Below, piece after piece: positions 4,673 to 6,087 of a stretch of 6,087 nucleotides of DNA (within the stretch, counting starts at the first letter, position 1; the number at the start of each line of letters is the position of its first letter). The DNA lies in NCBI GenBank assembly GCA_025352915.1, contig JANXSA010000389.1:1-6087 (forward strand). The letters are read 5' to 3'. Source of the stretch: Rhodospirillales bacterium. GTDB lineage: Bacteria; Pseudomonadota; Alphaproteobacteria; Acetobacterales; Acetobacteraceae. Below the pieces are notes generated by a model. It saw only the letters and a program-made list of their open reading frames with translations. It ran no database searches and was not told the origin of the DNA. The translations under genes and the position numbers were made by a program.

Positions 4673-4714
4673 GTTTTTACTTTGGGGCATAGATAGAAGA
4701 AAGCAAGTAGGAAG

Positions 4715-4743
4715 CGTGGATCCTTCGCTGCGCTCAGGATGAC
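4715..4743. repeat. Dispersed intergenic repeat of the TCATCCTGAGCG...GAAGGATCC type
   Basis: Read on the minus strand, GTCATCCTGAGCGCAGCG followed by AAGGATCC matches a short repeat that I recall from intergenic regions of many unrelated bacterial genomes. The ends ATCCT/AGGAT are complementary, so it can form a small imperfect hairpin. It lies 16 bp after the dnaJ stop codon and may serve as its 3' structure. The identification is from memory. Confidence 0.5.
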
Positions 4744-4758
4744 GGGGTGGTGGTGGGG

Positions 4759-5892
4759 TTACTGGCGGCCGCCTTCGAAGAAGTCTTTTACTTTGGCGAA
4801 GAAGCCGGTGGATTCCGGGGAGCCTTTGCCGTGGCCTTTGCCTTCGGCTTCGAATTCTTCGAGCAGTTCGCGCTGGCGTTTGGTCAGGCTTTGCGGGGTT
4901 TCGACGGCGACCTGGATGTACATGTCGCCGCGGGCGGCGCTGCGCAGGACGGAGAAGCCTTTGCCGCGCAGGCGGAATTGTTCGCCGGTTTGGGTGCCGG
5001 GGGGGATTTTGACGCGCGCTTTGCTGCCGTCGATGGCGGGGACTTCAATTTCGCCGCCGAGGGCGGCCTGGGTCATGGGGAGGGGGACGCGGCAGAAGAT
5101 GTTGGCGCCGTCGCGCTGGAAGATTTCGTGGGCGCGGATGCCGACGTGGACGTAAAGATCGCCGGCGGGGGCGCCGGGGCCGCCGGCTTCGCCTTCGCCG
5201 GAGAGGTGGATGCGGGTGCCGTCCTCGACGCCGGCGGGGATGGCGACCGAGAGGGTGCGTTCGCGCTGGATGGTGCCGTTTCCGGAGCAGATGCGGCAGG
5301 GGTTCTTGATGGTTTGGCCACGGCCGGCGCAGGTGACGCAGGTGCGTTCGACGAGGAAGAAGCCTTGTTGCATGCGGACCTTGCCGGCGCCGCCGCAGGT
5401 GTTGCAGGTCTCGGCGGCGGCGCGTTCCTTGGAGGTTGAGCCGGTGCCGGTGCAGGCTTCGCAGGCGACGCGGGTGGGGACACGGAGCTGGGTCTTGGTG
5501 CCGGCGAAGGCTTGGGCGAGGTCGATTTCGACCTGGGCTCGGATGTCGTTGCCGCCGCGCGGGCCGCGGTTTCGGCCGCCGGCGAACTGACCGAACATCT
5601 GGTCGAAGATGTCGCCGAGGCCGGCGCCGCCGAAGTCGAAGCCGCCGGCTTGCGGGCCGCCGCCGTTTTCGAAGGCGGCGTGGCCGTAACGATCGTAGGC
5701 GGCGCGTTTCTGGTCGTCCTTGAGGATTTCGTAGGCCTCGCTGACGTCTTTGAACTTGGCTTCCGCGGCGGCGTCACCGGGGTTGCGGTCCGGGTGGTAC
5801 TGCATGGCGAGCTTGCGGTACGCCTTTTTCAGGTCGTCTGCGGTTGCTTCGCGGGGGGCACCAAGGGTGCTGTAGTAGTCGGCCTTGGCCAT
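4759..5892 (-). CDS. dnaJ: Chaperone protein DnaJ (Hsp40, type I)
   Basis: The 377-residue protein is of normal family length. Start ATG 5892; a GGATGAGAG stretch about 8-16 nt upstream is the ribosome-binding site. DnaJ delivers unfolded clients to DnaK in the cytosol and stimulates its ATPase. The J domain (about 5-70) has YHPD with the catalytic HPD at 33-35 and ends in YDRYGHAAF. The Gly/Phe region (77-115) includes [19 protein letters not shown]. The zinc-finger region has four CxxCxGxG repeats: CEACTGTG (144), CNTCGGAG (163), CVTCAGRG (185) and CRICSGNG (199), all eight Cys present. The C-terminal substrate-binding domains follow ([47 protein letters not shown]), with a charged tail ending [14 protein letters not shown]. 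In most alphaproteobacteria dnaK lies just upstream; here at least 195 bp of repeats come first and dnaK, if present, is outside the window. No heat-shock promoter was identified. Confidence 0.98.
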   Translation of the reverse strand: MAKADYYSTLGAPREATADDLKKAYRKLAMQYHPDRNPGDAAAEAKFKDVSEAYEILKDDQKRAAYDRYGHAAFENGGGPQAGGFDFGGAGLGDIFDQMFGQFAGGRNRGPRGGNDIRAQVEIDLAQAFAGTKTQLRVPTRVACEACTGTGSTSKERAAAETCNTCGGAGKVRMQQGFFLVERTCVTCAGRGQTIKNPCRICSGNGTIQRERTLSVAIPAGVEDGTRIHLSGEGEAGGPGAPAGDLYVHVGIRAHEIFQRDGANIFCRVPLPMTQAALGGEIEVPAIDGSKARVKIPPGTQTGEQFRLRGKGFSVLRSAARGDMYIQVAVETPQSLTKRQRELLEEFEAEGKGHGKGSPESTGFFAKVKDFFEGGRQ

Positions 5893-5932
5893 GCGTGGCT
5901 CTCATCCAGGGTAGGGGAGGAGGAAGGGAGGT

Positions 5933-5973
5933 CTTCTTTTTCTGAAGAAAAAGAAGCAAAAAGACTTTTATCC
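5933..5973. repeat. A/T hairpin repeat, related copy in inverse orientation
   Basis: CTTCTTTTTC (5933-5942), loop TGAA, then GAAAAAGAAG (5947-5956) is a perfect 10-bp hairpin. With the following CAAAAAGACTTTTATCC (5957-5973) it is, as its reverse complement, closely similar to the element at 6048-6085: both then read GGATAAAAGT, a T-run, and a TTCTTTTT arm. It lies in the dnaJ upstream region, 41 bp before the start codon. Confidence 0.65.
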
Positions 5974-6005
5974 GTTTGGGCTTCGCGGGGCGAGGGAGTG
6001 TGTGT

Positions 6006-6049
6006 CACCCCTCACCCCGGCCCTCTCCCCCAAGGGGAGAGGGAGAAGG
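6006..6049. repeat. GC-rich palindromic intergenic repeat
   Basis: CCCTCTCCCC (6021-6030), CAA, then GGGGAGAGGG (6034-6043) is a perfect 10-bp stem, preceded by CACCCCTCACCCCGG. This CCCTCACCCCGGCCCTCTCC type of repeat is, from memory, widespread in intergenic regions of Proteobacteria. It is enclosed by the two inverted A/T hairpin elements. Confidence 0.65.
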
Positions 6050-6085
6050 ATAAAAGTTTTTTGGTTCTTTTTTTCAAAAAAGAAC
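6048..6085. repeat. A/T hairpin repeat, copy 2
   Basis: GGATAAAAG (6048-6056) leads into a block (6053-6085) identical over 33 bases to 4640-4672, with the same GTTCTTTTTT (6064-6073) and AAAAAAGAAC (6076-6085) arms. It is in the same orientation as copy 1 and inverse to the related element at 5933-5973. It may terminate a gene outside the right edge. Confidence 0.7.
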
Positions 6086-6087
6086 TG

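Noticed and set aside
4747..5439. Plus-strand 230-codon Gly/Ala-rich frame within dnaJ
   Set aside because: It is antisense to the zinc-finger and C-terminal regions of a clear dnaJ; repetitive composition only.
1..6087. CRISPR array, tRNA or rRNA genes, phage genes, complete insertion sequence
   Set aside because: No regularly spaced repeats, cloverleaf-type segments, phage motifs or intact transposase were seen.

Overview
The window is high-GC (about 65%) and looks like an alphaproteobacterial chromosome, most likely Acetobacteraceae/Rhodospirillales. This rests on the DnaJ sequence type, the intergenic repeats (short A/T hairpins with GTTCTTTTTT or CTTCTTTTTC arms, a GGGGCC/GGCCCC palindrome, a CCCTCTCCCC/GGGGAGAGGG palindrome), and a left-edge protein type I associate with that family. 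The assignment comes from memory and pattern, not from a search.

Layout: (1) 1-456, minus: the 5' part of an unnamed hypothetical gene that runs off the left edge; a GTTC-N7-GTTC box overlaps its start. (2) 628-3614: a metal-homeostasis locus. A HupE/UreJ-type membrane permease (1294-1998, minus) and a one-TM 'transmembrane anchor' protein (628-1281, minus) are transcribed away from a CsoR/RcnR-family repressor (2091-2369, plus), which is followed by an RcnA-type nickel/cobalt efflux protein (2484-3614, plus). One palindromic G-tract operator (2062-2080) lies between the repressor and permease genes. (3) 3715-4406, minus: a HigBA-type toxin-antitoxin module with an intact antitoxin. Its RelE/HigB-like toxin is broken by a frameshift that fits loss of one 7-bp tandem unit. 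Two near-identical operator half-palindromes lie 30 bp apart upstream. (4) 4407-4758: no convincing gene, but several dispersed repeats. (5) 4759-5892, minus: a complete dnaJ. (6) 5893-6087: repeats only, including an inverted pair of related A/T hairpins around a GC-rich palindrome.

How the genes fit together: the repressor carries His5-Cys37-His62-Cys66 with the spacing of the nickel sensor InrS, so Ni(II) is the most likely inducer (Co(II) possible). Release from the single operator should de-repress both divergent units: the RcnA exporter on one side and the HupE-like permease plus its anchor partner on the other. The HupE/anchor pair is the least understood part and the best candidate for undescribed biology. 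A CTAG-bounded palindromic element and a second leader hairpin sit between the repressor and rcnA and may alter co-expression. The toxin-antitoxin remnant, dnaJ and the repeats appear unrelated to metal handling.
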